64,000 nucleotides of DNA from Archegozetes longisetosus (GCA_018873245.2 JAEMBT020000003.1:9071843-9135842); one strand, 5' to 3'. Numbered from the stretch's first letter, positions 1 through 12,760 are shown. Numbers and translations are program-made. Notes: generated by a model from the sequence alone, not told the origin.

Positions 1-610
1 TGACACAACTTCTCAACTCTTCGCCCATAAAAGCCAGCAACAACTTTGAGGTAGCATTCAAAATCCACGGCAAGTCAATTATGAGCATGTATTTGACTCC
101 ACGAGGATAATAGGATTGAAGCACATCAATCATAAAATAATTGTAGTCAAGATCGATATTAGACAATCCCATACCAGTGGGATCATTGACAATGGCCCAT
201 CCCTGATGTGATGTTTGGCGATCTAATTTTTCGAATTGATAAACAGTGAACTGTCTGATCAAATTGCCCAACTCTGCAGATTTATGTATTGCTTTGCCGA
301 CATACCAAATTAATGGTCGACCCTCTTTATCTTTGCGAACTTCTCCTAATAAACCAATTTTGTAAATCTCTTCAGGAAAATATTGATCATTGAAATCATT
401 GACTCCATAAGATTTACGCCATTGCATGGCTTTGATCAAAGCCTTCAACGCAGCATCTTCTGACTTAGTCACTAATACGAAACGTTCGATCCACCAGTCG
501 TTAGTTCGAACTAATTCGATATCATTGTTGTGATAAAGATCAGGAGTTTCTTCGGTAACAGTTAAAAAGTTTGCTCTCAACTTTTCAACAATTTCCTTAT
601 TTACTGACAT
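1..610 (-). CDS. CRAL-TRIO / SEC14-like lipid-binding protein, copy 1 (partial)
   Basis: Reads from an ATG at 610 down to the window edge, about 203 codons, with no stop. The missing end should be about 64 residues by comparison with the two full copies in this window. The N-terminus begins MSVNKEIVEKL as in the other copies. A WW.ER.V..TKSED segment and an MQWRK motif mark the CRAL-TRIO N-terminal helices. The YYPRG.KY....D.PWILN stretch is the lipid-pocket core of the SEC14 fold. The family binds small hydrophobic ligands such as phospholipids or retinoids; the ligand here cannot be told. The closest type I recognise is the MOSPD2-like/SEC14-like arthropod group, but no MSP domain is visible. 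The gene is intronless. The upstream flank matches that of copy 3 for about 1.5 kb. Confidence 0.85.
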   Translation of the reverse strand, partial: MSVNKEIVEKLRANFLTVTEETPDLYHNNDIELVRTNDWWIERFVLVTKSEDAALKALIKAMQWRKSYGVNDFNDQYFPEEIYKIGLLGEVRKDKEGRPLIWYVGKAIHKSAELGNLIRQFTVYQFEKLDRQTSHQGWAIVNDPTGMGLSNIDLDYNYFMIDVLQSYYPRGVKYMLIIDLPWILNATSKLLLAFMGEELRSCV

Positions 611-2090
611 GGTTTTCAAGTTTAATTAAATATTTATTACTAATAAAGATTACTGACAGGTCTGTACTAACAGTGATCAAAACTGATTATGCGAATACGA
701 ACTTTAAGTAAGTTAAATTTGAAGCTTAAAGAAGTACGATTTTTCCAATTAACTTCAAGGTTAGCAACTATATATGGCTCCAGTCCAAACCCGATTGTAA
801 AGCTACATCAAATTTTTATATTTTTAAATTACTTATTCATATAAGTCATTAGATTACAATTAGTGTTTGTTGCCTAGGGAAAACGTTTGATTAAATTAAG
901 AATTCAAAGTAAATTAGACTTACTGAATGCAAGTTTTGGCGACCTTCTCAAATTATAAATTAAAGATCCAAACGTTGTCTCACTATTTATAAGAATAAAG
1001 TTACTCGGATGCAAACTTTCAGCTAATATGAATAACTTGTAACAATTTAGTCAGACAATATGTATTCGAATGATCTTCCTTTTAAACAAGTATCAAATCA
1101 ACTCTTATATGTATTTAAAATTGATTTAATTCGTATTACACGAGACTTTATGTATTAATTGATTTTGTTGAAACAATCTTAATTCAAATGTAGTGTCCTT
1201 CTCAAAGCAAACTTGATAAAATGTTTTCAAAACATCAAAACCTGCATGTTAAACCTTATTTTTGTAAACAAACTCTGATTCGTTGATAAGTCCGCGCAGC
1301 AAAGTAAGCGCAGAACTGCTTTCATTTAAAAGATGTATGGATCTGAAGGTAAATGATTTTGTAATATATAACCTTCGAAGTTTGAAGTAATTTACTAAAA
1401 TGAATATGAAAAATTCATGCGACCGTTAAAACTTTTAGTTATTATCTGAAATATATTTTGTCTCACTTCCATAAAATAAGTAATAAGGATTTGCGTGTAG
1501 TTGAATAGTTATCTGTGTTTATGACAGAGCGTATAGAGATGGATCTAGCTTGTTGTATAACACTATGAATCAAAATTTATTCAAATTTCAGAACTTAAAA
1601 GATAAGAAAACCAAATGGAATAAAAGTCAGATATTAATTAATGGGTAGAATCAGTCTATAAAAGAGTAGAGCACTTTGCAGAATTGTCTTGATTGAGTAA
1701 GTTACTCAATTAACGCGACAGTGATAGGTTTACAATAAATCGATATTGCAAATTCAGGAAATTTGATTTATTAAGGTTACGCATATAGTATGAGAGTACT
1801 GTATTTCTTATATTCTTGTAAATTTAATACCAGTTTTCCTCAATATTAGTCGTTAGTAGGGCTTTATATGAGATTTGTATTGATATTTGCCTCAATCATG
1901 TTACATTAGGTTAATTACGTTGAAGGCTATAAAACAGTAATCATTACTGACCAATAAATATTTCGAAATTCAACAGATATTCAAGTTAATTGTAAGCTTG
2001 CGCTTATTGGGCATAATTTATCAAGACTTAAAAATAGCTCTTAAACGATAAATGAAAATGATAAGCAAGCTAATAATTAGAGATTCCAAT
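611..2090. repeat. Duplicated upstream flank of the CRAL-TRIO cassette (copy 1)
   Basis: No gene seen. This stretch aligns by eye to 36352-37865 upstream of copy 3, and its first kilobase also aligns to 14370-15360 upstream of copy 2. Landmarks are an AATATTTATTACTAATAAA block next to the start codon and a GTTGAAGGCTATAAAACAGT block at about 1919 (copy 1) and 37695 (copy 3). The shared non-coding flank shows that the genes multiplied as DNA segments and not as separate retrocopies. Confidence 0.65.
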
Positions 2091-2378
2091 TAACTTGTTG
2101 AACTCTTTTTTAACTAATTAAACACCAATTTTTCTAAACAAGAAATTTAGTTCAGAAAAATTGAACCTATAAAAATCAAATTTTTGAGAGTTGCGCAGGG
2201 AGTTAGTGAGTATAAGTTACACGCTTTTGTAACAAATTATTCACATGTTTTTATTTGTACGATCTATTGTTAGAGTGGTTATGTAGTGAAATTTTCTAAT
2301 TAGCCATGAGTAACTAATAAATATAGATATATTTGTGATATTCTTTGTGATATATTTTAGATATACTGTACGTTTTTA

Positions 2379-2876
2379 AAAACTAAACGCAAATCCTCAT
2401 AAAAAATTTTCCTTATTATTACTCATAAATCAGAACTTACTAATGAGTAAGTTTAAAACAAAATTTGATCATTTAGTCATTGATATTGAATTAAAAACAC
2501 TTTTAATCATAAAAATAGTGTTCACAACAAAAGAAAGAGTTTTTATTTTGAAAACTCATTTATTAACTAAATCTTGTGATGAGGTTAGAGCTGAATTATT
2601 TTGGAAAATTTAGTAAAACTGGGCCGACCAATGCAACTATTCTTAGAATTGAATCAAAGTTTGATGAAACTGGAAGTGTAGCGAATAAAAAGCATAATAG
2701 GCAACGCCTATTACAGTTCTGAAATATGCTTGTAACATTACAGTTCATTATTAAAAGTTTATTTTGAAACATTCAAATTTTCAGTCAATGAGTAAGTGAT
2801 TTCACATTTGACTCGCATTTCCAACAGCAATAAAGTGTTGACTGCAAAATCTGAGTTTAGTTTTTAAAAAAAAACG
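2379..2876 (+). mobile_element. Decayed transposon with helix-turn-helix (DUF4817-like) fragment
   Basis: Imperfect inverted ends are seen (AAAACTAAACGCAAATCC against GAGTTTAGTTTTT). The interior translates in shifted frames to a helix-turn-helix N-terminus of the kind found in transposon proteins: TTKERVFILKTHLLTKSCDE, then ATILRIESKFDETGSV further on. A frameshift and a stop separate the two parts. It is a relative of the element at 4494-5271, whose inner terminal repeat shares the same AACTAAACTCAGATTT core. Confidence 0.5.
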
Positions 2877-3010
2877 GACAGTATATAAGAAACAAAAAAC
2901 TTTCAGCAGAAGATTGGGTTGGAAAATATGCTGATCTCCTCAATTAAATAAGTACCTCAAATAAACATTTCAAACAAAACGTGATCTTTACATAATTTTA
3001 GTAGTTTGCA

Positions 3011-3430
3011 CATATGAAAGCTTGCCTCAAAGAAGTGCACGAATAAATTTTTTTTCTAAAAGCATAAGACCAATTTTAATGTAAAGTGCAGTGTAGTCCC
3101 ATAAGAGTTTCTTTTCAAAGTTTTCAAGACTTCTAATCCCATAATCTATCATAGTACAAACTTTTTTCACTCATTATTATTAATTTATTAGTTTGTTTTC
3201 ATGACTTATTTTGACTTCACTTTTCAGACAAAAGCATTATTTTTGTTTTGATTTAATCAATTTGTTCAAACCCTGAATCCAAACTAAGAGATATTTGAAA
3301 AAGTTTGGAAAAGTAAAAATCATATAGAGGCTAAAGTTCAAAACTAAATTCAGTTTATGATTGAAATGTTGTTAAGTCTTTTAGAAAAAAGTCTTAATTT
3401 GTGCACTTCTTTGAGACAAGCTTTCATATA
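3011..3430. mobile_element. Fold-back element, about 420 bp
   Basis: The start (ATATGAAAGCTTGCCTCAAA) is mirrored at the end (TTTGAGACAAGCTTTCATAT), with the repeat running inward past GAAGTGCAC. The sequence just outside the right end (CTTTTTGAAGAAATGCGTTA) resembles part of the hairpin at 30140-30363, so related elements may be nested here. No coding capacity was seen. Confidence 0.6.
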
Positions 3431-4493
3431 AACCTACTTTTTGAAGAAATGCGTTAATGAGTAAGCCTCTTGCTATGCACTAAAATTACTCTCTGTATGT
3501 ATGTTATTTTGGAGAAAGTTCACGTCGAAATCCTAATTTATCTAAGGCTTAACTTTAGATATGAACAGTAAAGATCTCAATAAATTAACTTGATCTTGAT
3601 TAATAACTTTTGATCATTTGGTCGATTGCTAGATATAAGTGCAACATAAATGAGTAAAATCATGTGTCATAAAATAGATGCGAATAATATTCTCATTAAC
3701 ATCTGGTGAAATATAGAAATTAACCTATCAAATAGTATTTGAACTAAAGAAATGTTTCACTAATGAGTGCATATTAGTTGTATAATGATGACTTCAAAAC
3801 TATTCTATCAAAAAAATAATATAAAACGTATGAAAGCGTTTGTGAAAGAGGGAAAGATTGGTATAAAATGTACTATAATATAGTGTAATATCAAAAGGTT
3901 CTAACATTAAGTGAATATTCATAAAGTTATATACTTAATTTATAGGTTTTTACTAGACCTTTTAGTGCTTTTAAATATGAACTTTAATATATTGCAATTT
4001 CTTTTTTATAAACGGTTTCATATAATTGCGTTCAACAAGTAAAACTCGACTTTTTAGTAGCACATTTGAGTTGAAACTTTTATTTTTCATACAATATGGT
4101 GATTGGTGTAGGTTTTAATTCATCTCATAAAGCTTATTATTTTAATTATCCTGTGTTTGTCTTACGATTAACTCAATTGTCAAAAATCTATTAACGTCTA
4201 TCGAGATCTGTATTTACTCAGCCTATAATTGATTGGATTTTCTATCTTTTTATTTTGCAGTTAATCTGCTTTCGTAGACTTCAAAACAATTTGATCTTGA
4301 AGGGAACTTTTTCCAAATCAATGTACAGTTGTATCAGAATAAACTCTTCCAGTGAATTTCTAATAGACGGATAAAAATTCTTATTTCATTAAAAACACTG
4401 AGTGCGTAATATCAGAGAAATATGGGGTTTATTAAAAGTTCAATCAAGCCAAAGCTTTCTAACTTTGAATATAAAGTCAAAGATGACTAATGT
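3431..4493. other. No gene seen; AT-rich non-coding
   Basis: No convincing exon on either strand. A block at 4439-4495 (GTTCAATCAAGCCAAAGC...) recurs in direct orientation at 5312-5371, on the other side of the element at 4494-5271. A short block near 4325-4355 recurs inverted near 5530-5570, so the element sits in older repeats. Confidence 0.4.
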
Positions 4494-5271
4494 CACATAT
4501 TACATATATAACATTGAATAGGATTTGATTTGCCACATTTTAGAAGTGCCGTCTAGTTTGCAGCGCAATAAATAGCTCTAGTTTCGCCAATTTTGAGTCA
4601 ATTTTAAACTGTCAATTATAAATCTTATAATCGTATGCAGATTGTCCAAAATAAAACTAAACTCAGATTTTGAGTACAATTTTTCTTTAACATTACGCAT
4701 CGATTAGATACAACTTATGAATGAAGTTTGAAACAAATAAAAGAACAGTAAACTTTTTAATTATAATGTTTAAGATAAAAACAAAAGTAGCATTTAAAAT
4801 AGTGTTCTCAATAAAACAAAAAGTTTTTATTTATAAAACTTATTTGTTAACTAAGTCTTGTGATCGAACTAGGAAAGAATTTGCTGATAAATTTGATAAA
4901 ATAAGGACCAACAAATACGACTACTATTGACATTAATAACATTAACAAGCATATGTTGTAGAGAACATTTCTAAACACTATTTTTGTTTACCACATTAGA
5001 TTAATAAAAGTTGATTTTGGTCAAATTTTCAGTATATGAGTAATTGATATTACTTTCGATTAAATATCAAATTGTAAAAAGCCTTTAACTGCTTTATCTG
5101 AGTTTAGTTTTATTTTGGACAATCTGCATACGATTATAAGATTTATAATTGACAGTTTAAAATTGACTCAAAATTGGCGAAACTAGAGCTATTTATTGCG
5201 CTGCAAACTAGACGGCACTTCTAAAATGTGGCAAATCAAATTCTATTCAATGTTATATATGTAATATATGC
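4494..5271 (+). mobile_element. Terminal-inverted-repeat transposon with HTH (DUF4817-like) ORF remnant
   Basis: The terminal inverted repeats are about 180 bp (4494-4672 and 5092-5271) and look almost identical over their whole length, including GTTTGCAGCGCAATAAATAG. Between them an ORF at 4721-4930 (69 codons) contains KQKVFIYKTYLLTKSCDRTR followed by KEFADKF. This is the pattern of the DUF4817/helix-turn-helix DNA-binding region at the N-terminus of some arthropod mariner-related and other transposon proteins. No catalytic domain follows and the ORF ends abruptly, so the element is non-autonomous. A more decayed relative lies at 2379-2876. Confidence 0.65.
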
Positions 5272-6766
5272 TAATGTTTAAGAAATGATTAGCAAAGAGC
5301 AAGTTTTTGAAGTTCAGTCAAAGCCAAAGCTTTACAGCTTTGAATGAAAAAAAGTCTTTTATGACTAATATGTATGAAATGACTAGCAAAAAAGCATTTA
5401 ATCACTCCATAATCAGTTATTTGTAATCATCTTTTGCAATGAAATAGAAGTTAATCATTGATAGGAGGAAAGTTTTATTTGGCTTAAGTTAATTCACTGT
5501 TTTAAGTTGAAATTTAATCCCTAAAATGTTAACTTTTTCACTGGAAGAATTTACTCTGATACAACTGTACAATTGACGCCAAATAGTTTTACTTTAATCC
5601 ATGATGCGTAGAGATAAAAAGTTAGGAACAGCACAAAAATTGAATAATCTTAAGTAGAGAACTATAGTTTAAATATTAACTCAAATTTCGAGTATAGAAA
5701 TCAACACTTAGCTCACAACTGATAATTATGATTGATATTTGTTGACTCACATATCGTGAATAAGTTATACAAAAAAGATACAAATGTAAACTAATGAAAC
5801 ATTAGAATAGAGTCGGGAAACAAGATAACAATCAATATTCTATCGGCTTCTGGAGTTATTGGCATGATTTTATTGAATTTATTAATTATAAACACATGTG
5901 ATAATAAAGATTTTATGTTGTGCTGCAGATATAAGATATATAAAATACACAGAAGAGTAACTCAGCAGATAATTTCAGCGCCGCTAAGGGATTAGTTATG
6001 GGACTTTTTTGAGTTCTCTTTATTTGAAATGGACTTTTTGCTCACTTACAAATAATAAAATATAATTAATTTAACTATCGTTAAAATTAATTAAAAGTAG
6101 ATTAATTCCGCAATAAGTTATCGAAATCACATTTGATTTATTGATATTAATTAAATTGACGAATAAATAGTCAATGACTGATAAACATGCTGTTAATGAT
6201 TGTCAGAGTAACAGAATATCAAATTCTGATTTAATTTTTCACTATTTTCCAGTAAAGTCTAAATTACGTTAATTTTCGAAATAAAAATAAGAATATAAAC
6301 TTTTTCAAAAATAGAATAATACCCTTACAGTTGTCAAAAATGGGTTAAATTTTGTGAAAACTAGGAAGTCATAACTATTTTCTAATAAAAATTTCTAAAC
6401 TTTGAGCCGAAGAGTAATTTGTTCAGAACATTTTGATGAACATAAATATAATAATCTTTCTAAAAAGTTTAGACTTATTTGCTCAAAATATTTTCGATTT
6501 ATTTTCTGTACTAATTCATTTTCAATAAAAACTTCAAAACAGGACTTTCGTAGCTGAATATCGTAGAAAAATAATCAAAACGTAAAAGTATTCAAATCCT
6601 GAAAATAATATTCATCGTATTTCTTGATTTTAAAGTCTAATTAGAAGATTTTTTTATTTTTGTTGCAAATACGGTAATGATATTTTGATTAACTTTTCAA
6701 TATGTATATCAATCAGTATATAAAAAGATTACGTGAATAGAGTATTCATGTTTGCCGCAATTAATT
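5272..6766. other. No gene seen; AT-rich non-coding
   Basis: Only short random ORFs. No splice-bounded exon or RNA gene could be supported. Confidence 0.4.
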
Positions 6767-7050
6767 TGAAACGGGTCTGGTGGCTAAGATGCCCCATTGA
6801 TCAGTTCTCCAAAACAAGTATGAAGATACCGGCGTGTCGCTGCTTTGTAGGGTGATGGACAGGGATAAAGACTGAAGAGTACGTGCTCGATTAAGCACGG
6901 TACAGCTTAAGTGGATCAGAGGGACTGGGTTAAAACAGGATTACTTGTTAAGATTAAAGGATTTATTTATAATGATAACGGTATCGATCATGATAGATCA
7001 TGATAGATCATGATAGATCATAGATAGATTGATGGATAATCCTAACGGAT
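6767..7050. repeat. Unclassified GC-richer segment with short tandem repeat
   Basis: 6767-6960 is clearly richer in G+C than its surroundings and contains a small perfect hairpin at 6885-6900 (GTGCTCGATTAAGCAC). It is followed at about 6985-7025 by a tandem array of the 11-mer ATAGATCATG(A). The composition suggests a fragment of a retroelement or SINE. I could not find a convincing tRNA fold, A/B box pair, reverse transcriptase or long terminal repeat partner. Confidence 0.3.
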
Positions 7051-8202
7051 TAATACTCAAGGTATTTACATATATTTATCATCACGGTTAATAATCATAA
7101 TAACATTAATTTTGGATACAATGAATTTACATATTTACACAAGTGCAACAATGATAGTGACTATTGTGTTCTGATTAATGCTTTTGAATTTATGAATTTA
7201 TGATGTGTAGTTTAAATCAATTATAATTAAGATAATTAGTAATTTAGAAATTTTGAACACTTGATAATATTGTTGAACGCCGGTTGCCGGAAGATGGAGA
7301 AAGGGGTTCTATTAGCTCGTTTCATCTTAACTATGGTTTGCTTACTCTAAATCAATTGATTGTCTGAACTGCAACTCCAAAACTAATCCCTGAATGGCAC
7401 TGAAATTATGGGCTGAGTAACTCTTATGTGTATTTAATATATCTTATATCTGTTGTACTGAAACATGTTTTGAACTTTTTTAACTTTATCTTAGATTAGG
7501 TTAGTTTAGCTTGTAAAAGTGCATCGAGTCTTTTGATCATCAGTGATTACTGGATCGTTCACTACGTCAAAATCAAATGATTCATATTTTAAGTTTAATA
7601 GTAATCCAATGAGTGAGCAAACCCTTAAAAATTTGTCAGAAAGCATCAGTTTGAGATTAATAGACGTAAAACCATGTATTAAGTGTCTACCACTCAATAG
7701 GTTTTGATATATCTATGTAAAGGAGCGCTGCTCTATAACCTCTGAGGAAATTATAAATGAGCAAGCCAATAATACTAAAGGACAAAATATATATAATTTA
7801 TTAAGTGAGGCAATTCTGAATATTAAATATTAAACATTTTTTCACAATTCAGTTACTAATTCAAAGACTAACCAAATAACTTTTTTCAATATTTCTTATT
7901 TTACTTTTGATTATAGTTTTAAACGACCTATTTTGAACTTTCGCGTGAAATTGAATTAGTATAGAAAATAATAAGTTAAAGCTATACTGAAAGAAAACAT
8001 TTCTGTGGTATTCTGGAATCCAAACAAATTTAACTTCATTAAACACTTTCATTTAGCTTCGTTTTAATACCTATTGTTTGTTTGGTCTTTGTTAATTGTA
8101 TTCATATAACACTAATCATATGAGAAATATATTTGGCAGCTATATTTGGAATAACGAGTTTTCTGTATATCATTATAAGATTTTTAGTGTAAGTTAATCA
8201 CA
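7051..8202. other. No gene seen
   Basis: Non-coding by eye. A block at about 7695-7750 (TAGGTTTTGATATATCTATG, then GAGCGCTGCTCT) recurs inverted at about 11625-11680. Confidence 0.35.
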
Positions 8203-8722
8203 GTAGGATTTCGGTTTTGCAGGCAGCGGAAATCTCCGTCTTAAAAATACCTAAATGCGCGAATAAAAGCCCCAAAAAATTTCAATAACTTTTAGGTTAT
8301 AATAAAACGATACGATTTTGTGTTGTAATGATAGCTCAAGAAGCGCTTGCCCAAGAAGTTATTCCAGCAAAAGATATCAGAAGAGAGCTGGTGTGCATCT
8401 TTCGATGAGTGGTTTGAGTATCATTATCAACTGATCCGTGGTGATGATCGATATTATACTCAAAGTACTCATCTGAAGATGTACACCAGCCTTCTTTTGA
8501 TATCTTTTAATGGAATAACTTCTTGGACGAGTGCTTCTTAAGCTACACATGATTTCGTGTCACTAACTTTTATTAAGTCCTGTAATTAATAAAGTACGTG
8601 GTTAACACTACTATACACTAAATACTATCACAGATAGTGTTTGTATTAAAATACCAATTTTTGGGGATAAAGTTGGCAAATGAGAATTGTCTAAGCAAAT
8701 ACCTGCAAACCGAAATCCGACC
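8203..8722. mobile_element. Fold-back element with nested hairpin, about 520 bp
   Basis: Outer ends are inverted copies (AGGATTTCGGTTTTGCAGG against CTGCAAACCGAAATCC). A second, nearly perfect hairpin at 8338-8541 lies inside: CAAGAAGTTATTCCAGCAAA is mirrored by TTTTAATGGAATAACTTCTTG. The 64-codon ORF within it comes from the hairpin and is not a gene. Confidence 0.6.
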
Positions 8723-9130
8723 GTAAAGCACATCATTTCGAAGAGTTATCGTGTCTAATGACGCTATCAGAGCATTGTTCGCAACTATATTTGCCGTTCA
8801 AATGAGAAACAATATATCCTGAAATATACGTGTGAGTGTTTGGTGCTAAATAATTATCAAAATTAGAAATTTCATTCAAAGAAATCCAGAATTTTGTTTA
8901 TTCTCTGTTATTGAAGAGTTTATAGACTGTTTTGTGATTTTTCTTTTGTAGAGCCTCTAGAAACATAAGTAAAAATACAATCTGAATCAAAACTATTGTT
9001 GAATTCTCAGATGCAGAATACATATTATGAATCATTAATATCTTAAATGCAGATTTAAATTGCCTGTAAGCAAGGCCGTGAGAACAACCGTTCTTCTCTC
9101 TCATGATCCTAAATTAATGCTCTGCTATAT
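8723..9130. other. No gene seen
   Basis: Short non-coding interval between two fold-back elements. Confidence 0.35.
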
Positions 9131-10110
9131 GGGCCGAACTGAGGACTAAGGACTAGGGGTGTTAGAGATCTCAGACCCCTATGATATATATATATATATA
9201 TCGTTATACTCGTCTCAGATAGACCTTTTTATCGCACCTGCACATGATGACCTTTGACCTTCGGTGTTACCGACGGGTGACCTTATGTATTACCGACGGT
9301 TGACCAGAGGTCATAGGTCATTGTGTATATGCTCATTCTTTTGGTCTCTACTAGACCTTTCTAATTCATTCACACACAATGATCTTTTACCTTCGTTATT
9401 ACCAAGAGATCCTGGTTTTCGTGTGTATGCTAATGCTTCTTGTCTCAATCGGACTTTTCTATTGCTTTCAGACACAATAATTTAAATAAGAGTAAAAAAG
9501 TAACTTTTGTTATTATCATAGACCGGATCAGTGTGTAAAATCATGTTTTTATATGATTTCTTATTGTTATAACCAATTAATATATACGCAAATCCAGAAA
9601 TAACAATGTATTTTAGCCATATATTTATGCCCGCAAATTAATTTATAATTTAGACGTTTAAATATATGAGTGCATATATGGGACGATTTAATCATCCGAT
9701 GATTAGTATTTCTAAGTATAGTCTCATTTTTGGTGCATGTACTGCTTAAAACTAATTTAGATCTTTACGAAGCTAGATTAATTGCACTGCGATAAATATA
9801 TTATGAAGGATCGTTAAGAATTTGCATGCACTTATAATATTAGTTTTTTCCTATGTTAATTGTACAAGGTCACCGTGTATAGTGCGATAGAAAGGTCTAG
9901 TTGAGACAAGATGAGCATATACACAATAGCCTATGACCTCTGGTCAACCGTCGGTAATACATAAGGTCAACCGTCGGTAACACCGAAGGTCAAAGGTCAT
10001 CATGTGCAGGTGCGATAAAAAAGGCTATCTGAGACGAGTATAACGATATATATATATCATAGGGGTCTGAGATCTCTAACAACCCTTGTCCGTAGTCCTC
10101 AGTTCGACCC
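9131..10110. mobile_element. Fold-back element, 980 bp, long terminal inverted repeats
   Basis: The left end GGGCCGAACTGAGGACTA and the right end TAGTCCTCAGTTCGACCC are inverted copies. The match continues inward for roughly 200 bp through an (AT)n tract, TGACCTTTGACCTTCGGTG, and repeated CCGACGG/GACC modules. The unusually GC-rich arms stand out from the surrounding DNA. No transposase was seen, so it is presumably moved in trans. Confidence 0.75.
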
Positions 10111-11761
10111 GGAAACAAGTTGTTTGAGTACTTTCTTGACAGGTTCAGAAAAACCGGGTTCAGAAATGTTGTCTACATGCCTGTAAAGAGTATTAATATG
10201 CGATAAGCTGAAAAATTTTCTCTCACAAATTTATAAGCAGGGGAATATTGATGATATAAAACTCCACAAAAATTTTCATTCTTATACTCCAAAGACAATT
10301 TACTTGATTTAAAAAAGATTTCATCAATTGATATTTTATAAATTCGATAAATATTCGATCCGTATCTTGGCTTACCTTGATAATTAAGCTCATGACATCA
10401 TCAAACCTTGATTTTAAAAACATTCTCTCACTCTCACGCTTCAATCTAAAAACATTGAATATAACTTTGATTTTTATGAGAAGTGGAGATATTTTGCCTC
10501 AATTTCAAGTTTCTAACATTTTTCGACTTTTAGTCAATTTTAGTTTAAATAATCGAATTTCTGACATAATTTCAGTGATAGAGTGAAATAGTTTCAAACA
10601 TTCAATTTTTCAAGCAATTTTGTCGGAATTAGTTAAAATAATAGCATGAAAATATGAATATGAAAAATTGAATTTTCGATAAAAGTATTATCTTCTCATT
10701 CGAATCGGTCAAAAAGATAGTATTAAAAACTTATTTCCATCAAATGTCATGAAGTGTACTAAAAAATAGTCGCAGTGTCTCTATTGACTTTACAATTCTA
10801 AAATGACAAATAAGCTCAAATTACACAACGATATGAGTCAATGATTCGGTTCAATCGCTGTGTCTAATTTGATTCTAAATATAATCAAAGGAGTAACGCA
10901 GTGTTTCCTTTGACTGTGCATAATAGTGTCAAAAGAGAACTGATCAAAAGTATTTTTTATCTCTTTTATTAACATTTATTTTAACTTCATTTCGAATAAA
11001 TCATTTGAACTCAATTGCCTTCAACTGAGCTATGATTTGATTGTAATTTGATCTCATTCTCAAATGAATCCAAAAATTTTGAACCAGATATTGAAACAAT
11101 TGTTTCTGGGATTACTTTATTCCTTATGGTCGGAATAGCATTAGACAAGTCTAAATTTTCAATGGATTATTATATTTATGTTCCTCAAAATGTTTGCAAA
11201 AAATGAATCGTTAGCTTAATATTTTGAAATTCTGGTTCGAAAATAAATCTGAAATTTTGTCGTTCTGACAGAATCTGGTCCATTTCTGACAACTGTAGTA
11301 GGTATAAATTAGATTTTGATTTAATTATAATGTGTTTAGATTTACTGCGGTTTTGAAATCTTATCATTTATAGGAAAATAATGAAATATTAGATTAGAAT
11401 TAGAGATTCTACTACTAAAGCATTGATTGACTGAATATCTTTTGCTACTCATTGTTTATTATTAAAAGTATTTTAGTTCAAATAAATCAGCTTCAAGGTA
11501 ATCATAAGTTTCAAAATGAAATTGTTTTTTCTTTTGTTTATATTTACTATTGTTTTGTTTTTAATGTTGATTCTGATTAATGCTGAATAAATTTTTCAAA
11601 TAAGTTTAACTTAAAAATATTTTTTTCAGAGATTACAGAGCGGCGCTATTTTACATAGACATCAAAACCTATTTAGTGATAGATACTTAATACTTGATTT
11701 AAGCATTTTAGAAATTATAGCATAGATTGCTTGGAAATTTTAGTAGTTTAAAGCCAATCTT
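10111..11761. other. No gene seen
   Basis: AT-rich with overlapping short ORFs on both strands, none with homology I recognise or with splice-bounded structure. Confidence 0.4.
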
Positions 11762-12669
11762 AAGAGGGACCGATTAATCGCTGGGATTCCGATTTCAAAA
11801 ATATTTTTACAGAATGTATGTCATGTCATGACATCTTCAAAAATATAGTTAATAATGCTGACCGCCAGTGATGTAGAAGTTGTGTCCTTTTGAAAACCTT
11901 TTTTCAATAAGTATCTGAAACGACATACAATAATACAATATAAAGAGAACGTTTAGAACATTATATTATTAAAATTCAATTATAAATCAATTAAATAAAT
12001 TTCTAAACAACATTTTTGAAGTCAGAGAAATAATTAAAATTTTTATAAATAATAAATCAATGAATACGGTATATTTGGCTCAGAAAAAGCAATATCAGAT
12101 AATGCTTTCTGGCACAAATATATTATTTATGAAATTATATCAATGAAAATGAAAATGTTCATCTTCAAAGTGTTTTATGCATAAATATGTTGGACAATGA
12201 CTGCATTTCATACTGTTAATGAAATTTGCTTTAAGAATGTATTAGGAAATGCTTCTGTAACAGCTTTGCTATAAAAAATGAGCTTATTTTTCAACATATT
12301 TATGCATAAAACACTTCTTTGAGAATGAATATTTTCATTTTCATTGATATAATTTCATAGATAATATATTTATGTCAGAAAGCATTATCTGATATTGCTT
12401 TTTCTGAGCCACCGTATTCTTATAAAATTTTATTTCTCTGACTTCAAGAATGTTGTTTAGAAATTTATTTAATTTTTATAATTGAATTTATAATGTTTAA
12501 ACGTTCTCTTGTATTGTATGTCGTTTCAGATACTTATTGAAAAAGGTTTTCAAGGACACAACACATCATCAGCATTATTAACTATATTTTTTGAAGATGT
12601 CATGACATGACATACATTCTATAAAAATATTTTTGAAATCGGAATCCTAGCGATTAATCGGTCCCTCTT
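11762..12669. mobile_element. Fold-back element, 908 bp
   Basis: Perfectly matching ends AAGAGGGACCGATTAATCGC and GCGATTAATCGGTCCCTCTT. The inverted arms of roughly 400 bp each continue through CCGATTTCAAAAATATTTTT and GTCATGTCATGACATC, so most of the element folds on itself. There is no ORF. It abuts the outer edge of the left arm of the large inverted duplication. Confidence 0.75.
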
Positions 12670-12725
12670 CAGATATAATCAAATATGTATTATATTTTAT
12701 CATGAATATCACAATGCCTTTGAAA

Positions 12726-12728
<3 letters not shown>

Positions 12729-12760
<32 letters not shown>
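12729..12760. repeat. (GA)16 microsatellite
   Basis: Perfect dinucleotide run, matched in inverted orientation by a CT run at 60676-60708. The left-only CRAL-TRIO block begins immediately after it. Confidence 0.95.

Noticed and set aside
6767-6900. tRNA or tRNA-derived SINE head
   Set aside because: A TGGC..AAG box-A-like run exists but no B box or cloverleaf could be drawn.
6985-7030. CRISPR-like array
   Set aside because: The repeats are contiguous 11-mers without spacers in a eukaryotic sequence; it is a simple tandem repeat.
8347-8541. 64-codon frame
   Set aside because: Lies wholly within a nearly perfect hairpin, with mirrored sequence on both strands.
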